A stretch of 64,000 nt of DNA, from the NCBI GenBank assembly GCA_965240325.2, contig OZ251238.1:992001-1056000 (forward strand). Direction: 5' to 3'. The translations under genes and the position numbers were made by a program. Below the pieces are notes generated by a model that worked only from the letters and a program-made list of their open reading frames with translations, searched no databases and was not told the DNA's origin. The DNA comes from Rebecca billardiae RCC1528 (lineage: Eukaryota; Haptophyta). Shown piece after piece: positions 18,715 through 30,300 of the stretch; positions within the stretch are counted from its first letter, which is position 1, and every line of letters starts with the position of its first letter.

Positions 18715-21700
18715 TGCATGGACCGTGCCCCGCCGCGGGCGCGCCGGCCGCCGCGTGCGCGGCCGATGAGCCGAGCTACGACCGCGCCTCGGCCGAGGAG
18801 GCGTGGCTGTACGACGTGGCGGAATCAAACCGCTTCGCCGACGGTGCCGGCGAATCGCACGTGAGTGCCGGCAGCGGCGCTGGCGGCGGCGCGGGCGGCG
18901 CGGCCGCGGCAGCCGCCTCGCTCTGCAACGGCGCGGCGGCCGAGAGCGCTGCTGCGAGGGCGGCGCTCAAGCGCAAGCGCCCCGCCTCGCCGCCGTCGGC
19001 CCCCGAGCCGGCGGCGCCGCGCGTGGTGCTGCGCGTGTGCGCGCACGCGAGCGGCGAGCTGCGCGTGTGCGCACTGCCCAGCGGCAATGGTGGCAGTCAG
19101 CCGCACTCCGAGCAGAGCCCAAATTTTGGCAGGCTGCTATTCCGCTGCCTCCCGTTCGCCTGGCTCCCGGAGGTGGTCGCGTGCGACGGCTCGTCCGACG
19201 AGGCGGCGGCGGCGGCCGCGGCGCTCGCCGTGACGGGCACGAGGCTCATCGACGACGAGGACGACGACGAGGAGGAGGGCGAAGGCTCTGCGGCGCCCGC
19301 GGCGGATGGCGCGCCGCCGCAGCCGCCCGGCGCGCCCGCGGCCGCCGCCTCTGCGCTCGTGCGCGCGCGCGGCGGCGCGGGCGCGCCGACGGCGAGCGCC
19401 GCGCCCGGCGTCGCCGCCGCCACCGCCGCCGCGTGCCCGCCGCCGCACGTCGTCGAGGTCTGCCTCAGCGAGCTCGGTGGCGGCGGCGGCGGGAAGGGCG
19501 GCGCGCGCGCCGAGCCGGCCGTGACGGTGCTGTGCGCGCGCGTGCGACCGGACGGCTTGTCGGACGGCGCCTGCGACCAGCTGGCGGTCTTCATGCAGTT
19601 TGAGATCGAGCCGGCGGCGCCGGCGGGCGCGACGAGCGCCGCCGCGAGCGCCGCCGCCGCCGCCGGCCGCGCGCCCGTGCCCGCGCTGCCCGGCGCCGCC
19701 ATCCGCTTCCGGCGCGTGCCCGAGCAGACAGAGGGCGTGCCAGCGGACGCGGCCGCTGCCGCGGCGTGGAGCGCGGCGCGCGCGCACGGCGGCGGCGCGG
19801 GCGGCGGCGCGGCGCGGCGCGGCGCGCCGCCGGCTCGGTTCCCGCTGAGCCCGGCGGCGGCGGGCGCGACGCTGCACCAGCTCGACGCGGGCGTGAACGG
19901 CGCGGACGTGGGCGGCGGCGCGTGCGTGCTCGTCGGCGGCCTGTGCCCTCGCCTCATTCTCGCGCTGCGCGGCGCCGTGCGCCTCGTCTCGCTCCGGCTC
20001 CCGGACTGCAGCGCCGCCATCACCGCCGCCGCGTCTCTGCACGGGCCGGGCTGCGCGCGCGGCGTCGCGATCGGCGACGCGAGCGGCGCGCTGCGGCTGT
20101 GCCAGCTGCCCGCGGTGGGCGGCGGCAGCGCGCTCGACGTCGACGACGATCCAACTGCCAGCCATTCCGAGCCGCCGCCGCGCCGCGCGCCGCTGCCGAG
20201 CTCAAGCCTCGAGATCCGAGGCGGGATTGTGACGAGGATCCCGCTCGGCTGCACGCCGCACCTGCTCGCGAGCGTGCCGCCCGCGGGCGTCGTGGCCGTC
20301 GCGGTCTCGTCGCAGGTGCACGCCGCGCCGGCGAGCGGCGCCAAGGCGGCGCGCGCGGACGAGAAGGCTGGCGCGACCGCGACGGGTGGCGACGGCGCCG
20401 CCGCCGCCGACGGCAGTGCCGAGCCGCCCGCCGAGCCGGCGCAGCCTGAGGATGGCGGCGGCACCGGCGGCGGCGCCGCGGCCGCGCCGCGCTTGCCGCC
20501 GGAGCCGAGCGAGGCGTACGAGCTGCGCCTCTTCTGCGCGCAGAGCTGGGAGATGCTAGACAACCGACGGCTGGGCGCGGACGAGTGGGCGCTAGCGCTC
20601 AAGGTGCGTAGGGTGGGGCCGCCGCCGCGCGCCCGAGCTCGGAGGCGTGGGTGAGGGCTGGGGCGGGTGGCGGAGGGCCGCCGTCGCGCGCCCGCGCTCG
20701 GAGGCCCGTGCGCATGCGCCGTCTGAGCGCGCGCGCGCGCACAAGTGGCGCGTGCTGCGCTGCGGGTTAGCTGGCCACGCACCGCGCGCCCCTCGGCTGT
20801 TTAGCCCTAGTGGCGCGCACACCTCGCCCGTCCGAGCGCTCCGGGGCCCGCGCCGCCCCGCGTCCGGTACCCCCCCGCGCGCCTGTGCGCCCTGTGCGCA
20901 CGCCCGCGTGGCGCCCTCGTGCCCCGCCCTCCGCGCGAGGGCCGTCTTCGAGCAAACCCGCGCCGCGCCGCCGCCCGCGTGCGCCGACCGACCGCGCGGC
21001 CGCCGCCGCCGCCGCGCCGCCACCCCCGTTCGCGCGCGCAGGCGGTGCAGCTGAAAGTGCTTCCGCGCGTCGACGTGTTCCGAAGGGGGCGCATGCGCGC
21101 GTCGCAGGCGCGCGTGCCCGCGCGCACGCTGCTCGCGCTCGCCACCGGCCAGAGCCGGGCGGAGGACAAGGCGGCCAACGGTCGCCTGTTGCTCTTCGCC
21201 GTGGTGCCGGCTGAGTCGGACGCGGCGGCGGACCGCGCCGAGCGGACGACGAGCGTGGCCGCCGCGCGCGCGGCGGAGGCGGGCGGCGGCGGCGGCGACG
21301 ACGGCGGCGATGAGGGTGCCGCCGACGCCGACGGCGCGACGTCGGGCGCGCGAGACGGCGCCGCGGACGGCGCTGACGGCGCGTCTGCCGAGGCAGTGTG
21401 CTCGGTGCGCGCCGCGCCAGTCGCTCCGACAGTTGACGCCAGCCACGCGCTCGGCGGCGTCGGCGGCTCGCACGCCGCCGCGCTCGGCGGCGGAAGCGCC
21501 CCGCGCACCGCGGGCGGCGGCGCGGACGACGCAGCACACCGCGCCGCCGGCGGCAGCCCCGCCGCCGCCGCCGCCGCCGAGCCCGCGGCCGCGGCGCCGA
21601 TCTCGCGGGGCCGGTGTCGGCTCCAGCTGGTATGCACGCACGCACTCCGCGCGCCAGTCACCGCGCTCACGCCGATGCTAGGGATGCTGCTGGCCGCCGT

Positions 21701-22966
21701 CGGCACGCGGCTCATTCTGTATGCGCTCCGCGAAGACCAGCCGCCGCAGCCGGGCGGCGCGGCGGCCGCGGCGGCCGCGGCGGCGCGCGCGCGCCGCGCG
21801 GCGGGCGGCGCGGGTGGCGGCGGCGGCGGCGGCGAGGCAGACGACGGCGGCGGCGCGCCGGCGGCGGGCGTTCTCTCATCGCTCGAGCCGGTCGGCATCT
21901 TCGACGCGGCGTTCTACACAACCGCGCTCTCGGCCATCAAGAACTACGTCCTGGTCGCCGACGCCGTCCGCGCCGTGCGGCTGCTCGTGTGGCGGGAGGG
22001 CGCGCTCACCTTCGAGCTGGTCGCGGCGGATTCTCGCCGGCTCTCGGCAGTTTCCGGAGAGTTCCTCGTGGTGTGTGCGCGCACGCACACGCGCGCGCGC
22101 GCCGCGCCTGCCTGCCGGGGGCGCTGCTGGGTGCCGCACACACGCGCGCGCGCGCCGCGCCTGTCTGCCGGGGGCGCTGCTGGGTGCCTGCCGGCTGCGC
22201 GCGCGCGAGCACTCTTGCGCGCGCGCCGCGTGCCGCGCACGCGCCCGCCGCGCCCGCCGAGTGCCGCTGCGCACGCGCCCACCGCCCGCCCTCGATGGAG
22301 GTGGGCTCTCTCTCACTCGCGCGCTCGCTCGCTCACTCGGCCTGCTCGGGTGTGTCTCGCGCCGCGCCACGGCCCAACGCCCCCCAACGCCGCCTCCGCC
22401 CGCAGGACGGCCGGACTGTCACGCTGGCGCTGACGGAGGGCGCGCGCTGCGTGCACCTCCTCGGCTTCTCGCGCCACGGCGACGAGGGCGCGGGCGGGCA
22501 GCGCCTGCTGCCGCGCGCGTCCGCCCACCTCGGCGCGATTGGATCGACAATTCTGCGCGTTCAGCTGCCGCGGCTCCCGCCGCCGCGCGCGCCGCCGGGC
22601 GCGCTCGCGCCGCCGCCGCCGCCGCCGCGGTACGGCGCGCTCGTGGCGCTGAGCGACGGCGGGCTGCTGGGCCTCTGCCCGCTCGACGCGCCCGTCTTCC
22701 GCCGGCTCGCGCTGCTGCAGGAGAAGCTCGTGCGCGCGCTGCCACACGCGGGCGCGCTGCACCCGCGCGCTTACCGCGCGCAGCGCACCGCCGCCGCGTC
22801 GGCCGCGCAGCTCAGCGCCACGCTCGATGGCCACCTGCTCAGCGCGTACGCGCTGCTGCCGATCGGCGCCCAGGAGCGGCTGGCGCGGCAGATCGGCACG
22901 CACAGCACGCGGCTGCTCGCAGACCTCGCCGAGGCGGCGGCCATCGCGCCGCGCCTCTTCGGGTGA
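15783..22966 (+). CDS. CPSF1: cleavage and polyadenylation specificity factor subunit 1 (CPSF160)
   Basis: CPSF160 is the scaffold subunit of the mRNA 3'-end processing complex. Exons: 15783-20603, 21042-22070, 22406-22966, GT-AG and all in phase 0, giving 2,136 aa against about 1,440 in animals. The N-terminal beta-propeller matches the family: LLVCVADAKASVLAYDHDAG, then LHAYNVRHVRALAFLHGYSE and PTLAVLHEPVQSWAGRARAL, and later LFLGSRHGDSMLLGAQLEP. Exons 2-3 carry the C-terminal CPSF_A domain, including LKVLPRVDVF, GMLLAAVGTRLILYALRED, AIKNYVLVADAVRAVRLLVW and the terminal ERLARQIGTHSTRLLADL. The extra length comes from Ala/Gly/Asp-rich inserts between blades. One insert is encoded by CCCTAA repeats (18083-18108) and another by GYADGYADGYAGG. 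Intron 2 holds a duplicated GC-rich segment. Confidence 0.9.
17443..17485 (+). repeat. 12 bp coding tandem repeat in CPSF160
   Basis: Three units of about 12 bp (ggttacgccgac) encode Gly-Tyr-Ala-Asp repeated in a low-complexity linker between propeller blades. Confidence 0.8.
18083..18108 (+). repeat. telomere-type (CCCTAA)n inside CPSF160 exon 1
   Basis: A run of aaccctaaccctaaccctaa followed by ccccg encodes Asn-Pro repeats in a linker. The sequence is identical to the common TTAGGG telomere repeat on the opposite strand. It lies far from any chromosome end in this window. Confidence 0.9.
22090..22190 (+). repeat. direct duplication inside CPSF160 intron 2
   Basis: Two copies of roughly 43-45 bp share a GC-alternating run followed by CTGCCGGGGGCGCTGCTGGG; one position differs (gcctgcctg versus gcctgtctg). 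It lies wholly in the intron. Confidence 0.75.
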
Positions 22967-25330
22967 TGACGACGTACTCTGATGATGATCGACTCTGATG
23001 ATGATCGACTCTGATGATGATCGACTCTGATGATGATCGACTCAGCGACTCTGATGGGCGGTGCGGCGACGCACGCGCTCTGGCCCCGCTCGACTACGCT
23101 GGGTGGCTGGCTCTGATGAGGCCCTGCCGCGTATGGCTGGGCGCCGGGGCCTACTGTTAGCCTGGTCCATCCCGATTTTCGCCAGTGAAAAAGCCTTTTT
23201 CGGATTTTGGGCGCCTCATTTCTCCCGATTTTTCTCGTCGCTCGTCGCGCTCGTCAAAAATCGCCACCGGCCGTCCGACGGCTCGCCGCGACGAAGGTCG
23301 GGAAGGGGCTCGAGAGCCTCGACTGGACGACTGCGCCGCCTCATGTCAGGTGTAGTGCTGGACACATCGTTCGGGTGCCCCGGTGGTGTGCGTGCACACC
23401 TTGAGCGACATGTCTGCGTTGCTTCCGCCGCCCGCGGTCCGTCGCCAGGTCGACTTCTCGCCCGACGGCGCGCGTCGAACGCTCACCTGCTGGGTTACGC
23501 CGTGCCTTCGAGAAGGGGCACCTCCGGGAATATGCGCGGCACGCGACGGCTCGCATGGGGCACCGCCTACCCCTAGCATGTACTCGATGCCACCACCAGC
23601 TTTGGGCGCGCTGCGCATCGCCAACGCTTCATGCGGCCAGTCCCGTCACGTTTGCGCATGGGTCGTCCTGAGCGGCGGCTGTCGATTTGTGCTCCTCGTG
23701 GAGCTGTATGACGGGCTGGTGGCGAGCAGGATGGCTCGCCTTGCGGGGCTGGGTGTGTACAGTCGCAGTGTAGTGGCTGCCGGCTGACTCCCATCGCCTG
23801 GGTGCTGCTTTACCGTCATGGCCTTTGCTGCGAGCACAAGGTCGAGGATCGTACCGCGGTCTGTGAGGCAGAGTCGACGGAGTCGTCGCTTGAAGATGGT
23901 TGAGAGCGCTCATACGTCTTCCTTGGTGTCGTGCGGCTACTCCAGCACGCAAGGCTCGCGCTCTGGCACGTGTTTGGTGTCCATGGGTGGCACATTGTGC
24001 CATTCGGGTGGCTCGGAAGCACGTGCTCGGGTGTCTTTCCCGTTTACGCGCGGTGGGCCAAGCCACCACGCATGGCCAGAGCATGTCATGGCACGCAGAG
24101 GGTGCCCATGAACGATCCCCACCCCGGTGGTGGCCGGAGGCGCACTCGAAGCGGCCGCATCGTCACCCGCGGATCACATCAGTCCGCCGTTGAGGCTGTC
24201 GGGCGAGCAAAGACGTGCGATCTGACCCTTGGACGAGCAGCTAGAACCGCGATTATGCCTCATCTAAGGACGCACATGTCGTCGTTGTAGGCAGTACTGA
24301 TGCCCCAAGTGAAAGGGCGGGCGTGGCACGCGACTAGACAGCTTGAATGACTCGATGCACGCCGCCATGGACACGCGATCCGGATCCGTTGCGAACCTGC
24401 CGTGTGGCTCACGGCGGCGCGCGTTGTGCCGCAGATCGGCCAGTCGCCACGCAGGAGATGGTCTTCAGACCAGGTCCAGCACCTGACCGACTGCCGCACG
24501 CCTGGCCGGGTGGGAGTCCGGCCCTCTTCTTGTCTGCAGGAGTGCGCGGAAGGCCAGGCGGAGCCTCGTCCGACCACTGCACCCCGAGCGCCGCACTAAT
24601 CGTGCAGCCTGGGACAGCTACCCACCTATGGCGAATATGTAAAGACATAGTGGCATTGTAATTATACAGGTCCAGACCTCATATTTATGCGGGTACATTG
24701 CCCATACCATGCGGGTACAAATGGGTAATATAGTCGATCTTGCAGTAGTTGAGTACGGCCACTTGCGCACAGACCACAGCCCATCCTAATGGCCTGTACC
24801 AAGGTTCATGCTCGCCTCGACGTACGCCAATAAGTAAGTTCGTGCGTTTGGGCTCATTTCGGCTAAGTACTTACCCACATTCAGACTGACGATTCTCTAT
24901 GTGTCCGTAGTTGTCCGCGGCGCGCGCGCGCGCGCTCACGACGGGCCGCGGATGCGATTTTTAGGCCGAAACTTTTGCTCCGCCCGGGCTGGGTCCATTT
25001 AATGCGCTGTTTCCGGGTGTGAGCGCGTGCCTAGGGCCCCGCATTCATTTGGCGATAAAATCCCCGAAAGTGCTCCAGTGCGTTTGGACCAGGCTACTAC
25101 TGTCGTGACCGACGCCTATACCGTTGACATGCGCAGTGACGTGGGCAGTGGGCGCACGTCGTCGCACGATGGCGGCTGCCTGACAGTCATATAGTGAAAT
25201 GGCGCCCTTTATACAATCATTATGGGGGTAATGGGGGAAAAGTACGCGCAAGACTCAGCATGATTAGCATGACGATATCATATCTGATCGCGTTGTACTT
25301 GTCAGGCGCGGCGGCGGATCAAGCTGCCTC
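22967..25330. other. intergenic, GC-moderate, no supported gene
   Basis: After the 16 bp repeat (22981-23044), GC falls compared with the host genes. Open frames of 60-170 codons occur on both strands between 23061 and 24660, but none has recognisable domains, a convincing start or consistent codon bias. They may be relics of mobile DNA. 24660-25300 is AT-richer with no ORF. The 3' flank of the carrier gene is at the right end. Confidence 0.45.
22981..23044 (+). repeat. four tandem copies of a 16 bp unit
   Basis: The unit gatgatgatcgactct is repeated four times, the last copy ending in a. It begins 15 bp after the CPSF160 stop, so it probably lies in the 3' UTR. Confidence 0.95.
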
Positions 25331-26248
25331 TCAGTAGTAGTCCAAGCCCATACTCCTGCGAACAGCCTCGTACGCCGTGCCGAACATGGCAAACGTCGGG
25401 CCGATGCGCATGAACAGCGGCCACCAGCCGCGCATGAAGCCCATCGGCCCCTCGGTGCGCGCGATCGACAGCGCGCACTCGCCGGCGTGCGCGTAGTGGA
25501 TCCCGCGGTTGGGCGCGCTCTGGAACTCCGTCATGACGCGGTCGGCGGGGCACGAGGCGGTGACGGCGAGCAGCGCGGCCCAGATCGACCCGACCAGGTG
25601 CAGCGCCGGCCCCTCGCGCATCAGCCCGCGCCGCTTCAGTCCGGTCTTTGCGCCGTCGTACCCGGCGAGGTGACCCATGGAGAGCAGCGAGCCGCGGACG
25701 ACGAGCGCCGACGAGCCGCGCAGGAGCGCGAGCGGGCCGCCGGTGCGCACGGCGTGGGAGAAGACGGAGGGCATGCCGCCCGAGAACACCGGCTTCTCGC
25801 CCACGCGCGCGCCCGTGACAAAGAGCCCCGTGCGCGCGTCCACGCGCCCCGCCTCTGCCTGCAGCTGCGTCTTGGCGAGGAAGAACGGCGTTGAGAGGAA
25901 AAAAGAGATGGCGCCGGCGAGGAGCCCGCCCGCGGCCATGGTCATGGGGTCCTTTCCCCGCGATGACGCCAGCGCGTCGCGGATCGGCGGGTACACGCCG
26001 ACCCGCACGCCCCCGCACGTGAAGACGGCGAGCACGTTCGAGCCGATGCCGGGCAGCCACAGCCCGCGCAAGAGCCCCTCCTCGCGCACGATCAGGCGGA
26101 AGTAGCCCCACAGGCCGCCGGCGCTGGGGGCGGCGTCGGGAAGGACCTGCCACCGCACGCGCAGGCAGTCGAGCGGGTTGGTCACCGCGACGATCGCCGA
26201 GCTCACGCTGCCCGAGGCCACGATGTTCGTCGCGATCGAATCCCGCAT
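25331..26248 (-). CDS. mitochondrial carrier family (SLC25-like) protein
   Basis: A 305 aa intronless inner-membrane metabolite carrier of typical family length; substrate unknown. I chose the ATG at 26248 (MRDSIATNIVASG). The longer open frame would need a TTG start inside a repeat. All three carrier signatures are visible: NPLDCLRVRW (first P-x-D/E-x-x-R-x-R), TPFFLAKTQLQ (second, with the acidic residue replaced by Phe/Leu) and CPADRVMTEFQ (third). Each is followed by the amphipathic and even-numbered helices. The C-terminus GFMRGWWPLFMRIGPTFAMF resembles the last helix of oxaloacetate/dicarboxylate-type carriers, but this is not enough to name a substrate. The start codon lies 35 bp from a 24 bp inverted repeat (26283-26306). 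Confidence 0.85.
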   Translation of the reverse strand: MRDSIATNIVASGSVSSAIVAVTNPLDCLRVRWQVLPDAAPSAGGLWGYFRLIVREEGLLRGLWLPGIGSNVLAVFTCGGVRVGVYPPIRDALASSRGKDPMTMAAGGLLAGAISFFLSTPFFLAKTQLQAEAGRVDARTGLFVTGARVGEKPVFSGGMPSVFSHAVRTGGPLALLRGSSALVVRGSLLSMGHLAGYDGAKTGLKRRGLMREGPALHLVGSIWAALLAVTASCPADRVMTEFQSAPNRGIHYAHAGECALSIARTEGPMGFMRGWWPLFMRIGPTFAMFGTAYEAVRRSMGLDYY

Positions 26249-26282
26249 GCTGAGCCTGACTGAGCAGGCCTGCCTTTCAGGG

Positions 26283-26306
26283 GCGTTGCGCCAGCTGGAC
26301 AAACGC
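26283..26306. repeat. 24 bp inverted repeat, left copy
   Basis: It is the exact reverse complement of 26820-26843. The two copies bound a 561 bp segment upstream of the carrier gene. No matching flanking duplication was seen. Confidence 0.85.
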
Positions 26307-26819
26307 CTTCCGGTCTTTTCGATCTGCGCTTTTCAAAACGAAATGTTCTGCGCCATGTCCAACGGCAAAGCGCGGCGGATGGCGGCTTCGCCGCCGCATG
26401 GGCGGGCGATGGCCGTTGCCCGCATAAAACGTGCGTCGGAGGCACGGAAGCGGGCAGATGGCGCGTCGCACGCGTCGTGGAACTCGGTCGCGACGCTCGC
26501 CAGCCTCAGCGCGCGCGGCGAAGCCACGTCCATGGGCGCCCAGCGTGCAGGCGGCCCGGTCACGCCGCTCGGCCGCAGCGACCGGCCTCGCACGCGTCCT
26601 TGCCGCGCGAAAGGGCATCCCAGCTGCGGTCATTCGACTTGTGCGTCAGGAGCAGCGTGCCAGCTAGCCGACGCGCACGCACCGCGAGCTGCACGGCGTG
26701 CGCAAACGTAGCCCGCCGAGCGTGCGCCGATGCGGCACAGCGGGAGAGGGCCCCGATCCGAAGGCGACTCTCGTCAGAGGCCCTCCGTAGCTTCGTGATC
26801 TACGAAAGCTAGCGTCCTC

Positions 26820-26843
26820 GCGTTTGTCCAGCTGGCGCAACGC
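26820..26843. repeat. 24 bp inverted repeat, right copy
   Basis: Perfect partner of 26283-26306. The interior sequences next to the two copies are not similar, so the repeat is limited to the tips. Confidence 0.85.
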
Positions 26844-27361
26844 TCCGCGTCCAGCGGCACTCTCATCCCGGATCAACTCTCGCGGCGGACGTGTCGGTGC
26901 GGTCAGGGAGTTCGGCCCCCCTGCTGAGCAACCAGGACGGCCACTCGGCGGGTTTGATTCTACGAGAAGGATTCGAAATCTCGGAATACCCCCATATCCC
27001 CATGTTTCGTCAGTACCGTTTGCTACCTTTTAAAATTCCCCTTTATAACGGGCTCCGGGTGATCAGGCTGGCGGCCGAAGCCTCCAGCCCTACCCTGGCC
27101 AGCCCCCAACCAACCACCACCCTCACCCAACCTCAAACCACTGACCGAGACACCTAGTGTCTTGACACCACTCCACTGTGGACAGCCCGCCTCCAGAGGG
27201 GGCGGGGGTATGCCATTGCCAACAGCATACGAGCCCAACACTGTGGGGTGGTCCCAGGTACAAGCAGTGTACGGCCTTGCAATTCAAGATCATCGAGTTT
27301 GAGCCGAGTCGGCAGCAGGGGCACCCCCTAGGGTGCCCCAGTGTGGGCAGAGGGCCAGCCA

Positions 27362-30300
27362 CTAGCCGATCCCTGCGCGGGGAAGGGAGCTGAGGGGACT
27401 GTCATCGAGCCCAGTAGCTGGGCAGGGGTCTGGGCCACTGGCCCTGGCAGCGAGGCGCCTGTATTTCACTCGTGCAGCTATGGAGGCAGAGGGGGTCATG
27501 TCAGACATGTGTGCTACATCGGGCATCAAGTCCGGGCGTGGGCAGCTGTAGGAAGCAAGCAAAGTGGTGGCGATGGCTAATACGCCTGGGGATGTGTCGT
27601 TCGCTCGCCTCTTCCTGCTGCGCTGTGCAGGGGGTAGCGTGCTCCGCTGCGGCACATTTGCCTGGCGGGGTGGGCAGTGTCGTTTGGGCGGGGGGCTGTC
27701 CTGCTGCGCTTGACTAGGAGGAGGCAGCCCGCGCCTGGGGGCTGCCGGTGGCCTGGCAGAGCCAGCAGGCGGCTGTGCGGCCTGCTGTCCAGTGTCTGAC
27801 TGTGTAAGGTCGCTGTGAGCTCCGTTACCAGTGTGACTGCCAGCAGCCGGGTCTGCCTCCATCTCAGGGCCCCCATGTGTCAACATATTGTCCGGCGGAC
27901 CCACATTGCTGCGAGCCAGCGGGGTGGCATATTGGAGCGGCCATGCCACAAGAGGTGTGGCAGGCTGCAGAGGCCACGCAATCACCATAGGGAGGGGGCG
28001 AGCACGCTGAAGGGGCCACGCCTGCGAGAGTGACTGGGGGCGCACGTGGTGACCGCGCGCTATGGGCTGGTGCAGGTTGGCCTGCCCCGCGCCTGCCTGC
28101 CAGCCCTGGCCAGCCTGGGCAGGGGGTTGCTGCTGGATGACAGGTGGTCCTTGCAACTGATTATTCATGGCAATCGCCCCTCCTGGGCCTGCCTGTGCCT
28201 GTGGGGGTGGGGGCTGCCCCCCTGGGCCGTGCCCAGGCGGCGGCCGAAGCTCCCTGGCATGTCGAAGGAGACGTCCTGCCTTCGACAGCTGGGAGTCCAC
28301 GTCCTTGCGGGCCTGCATGATGCCTAGCCCTGCCTTCAGTAAGGCCACGTGCATGGTCCTGCCGAGATGCACGTTGCCCCCCACAGTGGTCTTCAGTGTG
28401 CTGGGCACCCTGCCCATGAGAGCAGCCCCAGAGCACACGTGACGTGCCAAGTTCCATGCTGCAGCCTGTCCCTGCATGAATGGCTCAATTACATGCGATA
28501 CGCTTCTGGCAGCAGCCATTCGGTAGGCATCGACCTCAGGGCACTCAGAGAAGAGGTGGTGCTCAGTATCTGGCGCTGGATGTAGCAGTGGAGCATGATC
28601 GCAGAGGGGGCAGGCATCGCTAAATGCCGCCCCCGACTGGAATCGCACAGAGAGCAACGTCGGGTCTCGCAAGGCAGCAGGCTGCAGGAACTCATATCCG
28701 TGGTGGAGTATGTAGTAGGCAGGCACAGTGTTGGCCTGCCAGGTCCGTAGTACGCCAGTGGAGGCCTCTGGCCACACGCCGGTCCATTCACCCACCAAGT
28801 CACAGCTGGACTTGGTGACTTGCAGGTGGGTTGCCCTTTGTGATAGCACACTGTCATACACAAGGGGCTTGATTCGGCCTGCCACTGGCTCTCCATCGGC
28901 CAGCTGTACCATTGCATGGGAACCCGCATTTGGGTGGCCACCTCTCTTGTGAGTCACACAGGGGGTTGCGGGGTCAGAGCAGCAGAGCTTGGCCCCCGCA
29001 TCGCTGCATGCGTTGAGCAGGGTTTTGGGGTTCATCCCTGCTTGGCGCAAAGCCGCCACACTGTGTTGGCTGACAGTGCAGTGCTGGTCCCCCGGGTTGT
29101 GTGTGAGGCTGAGGTGTCGCGCAGCAGCATCGTCAGCAGAGTGCGCCTTGACATGCTCGAATGAAGTGGTGCTGCCATGCCGCAAGCGGCGCCAGCCCAC
29201 CAGGCTCATGACCCTGGCGATGTATGGGGCGTACGCGTGGTGCCCCTGCCGAAGCCGTCGGTCCCAGGGGTCGTTTTGCCACATTTCGGCGGCCTTTACC
29301 ATTTCCTGCAGGTCAGTGCACACCAGCAGGTTGGCGGTGGGGTCTATCTGCACCAATGCATCTGTGATGGCCATGAATTCGGCTGGGCCTGGTGCCTGGT
29401 GCCCCGCGAACTTGGAGCAATACACATGCACAGGGGCAGTGTAATTGTTGCCGTTGAAGAAGGAAAAGGCACACGCGGCCTGCCCGTTCTCTGCATCGAA
29501 TGAGCCGTCCGTGGCCACCATTAGCATGCCAGGCACAGGAAGTGCAGGCAGATGGCGGGGATTGGGTGGATCACAGACAGTACGCTTGGCGGCAGGCACG
29601 TGCCCCAGGTACCTGTAGTAGCTCTGGTCGGTCAGGACTGCCCTCAGCATATCCCTCACTGCCAGTATCACCGCCGGGCGGGACCTATGTGGCAGTGAGG
29701 ACAGCTCCGCATAGAACGCAGTGGAGACCATCTGTCTTGGTGGCTGTTGCATGAGCACACCTAGCAACACGTGCTGGGTACCGTCCACCAGTGAGTGCTC
29801 GATCCGGCTGAGCATCTCTCCGTTCGCGTCAGGAAGGCCGTGTGGTGCCAAGCAGGGGAGGGCAGCTGCCCCTGGCATTGCGGCGAGTCTTGTATATGCC
29901 CTGTGGGTCCGGTTTGTGGCCAGCATCCCGAGCCCGGGGGCCAGCTGCTGCATCAGCTTGCTGCCGAGATTCACTTCGGATGGGAGCAGTGCCCACCCCA
30001 TGCGTCGTACAGAATTTCTCCCGGTGACGATGGTGGAGGCAAATGTAGAGGCGCCGCGTACGCGCGCCCGTGCTGGGTGCTCTACTGATTGCAGGGCACC
30101 CATGGCTGCCATGGACGTGCGCGCACATAGCCCACGTGGGTCATCTGCCAGGAAGTGGTAGTACGCGTGTGCCTGGACACTCTCCAGGTGCGCATGTAGA
30201 TTGATGAGGCCTAGGCCCAGGAACTGGGGAGGAAAGCACGCTGCCTCGTATGCGATGCGCCCTGGCAGGGCAGCACTCCTGACCACTGGCTCCACCATGA

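Larger units (their letters stand above)
26249..27361. other. intergenic: inverted-repeat segment and LINE 3' flank
   Basis: 26283-26843 is bounded by 24 bp inverted repeats. 26880-27361 is probably the 3' UTR and flank of the LINE on the minus strand. I found no poly(A) tail (poly-T in this orientation) or target-site duplication by eye. No gene is supported. Confidence 0.45.

Noticed and set aside
19097-20782. 561-codon open frame on the minus strand opposite CPSF160.
   Set aside because: It is antisense to a recognised gene; stops are rare in all frames at this GC content and the translation has no domain.
23061-24660. Possible degenerate LINE or gene.
   Set aside because: I could not match any frame to the intact LINE or to a known family.
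26249-26302. Longer N-terminus of the carrier starting at 26302.
   Set aside because: It would need a TTG start inside an inverted repeat, and the ATG at 26248 gives a normal carrier length.
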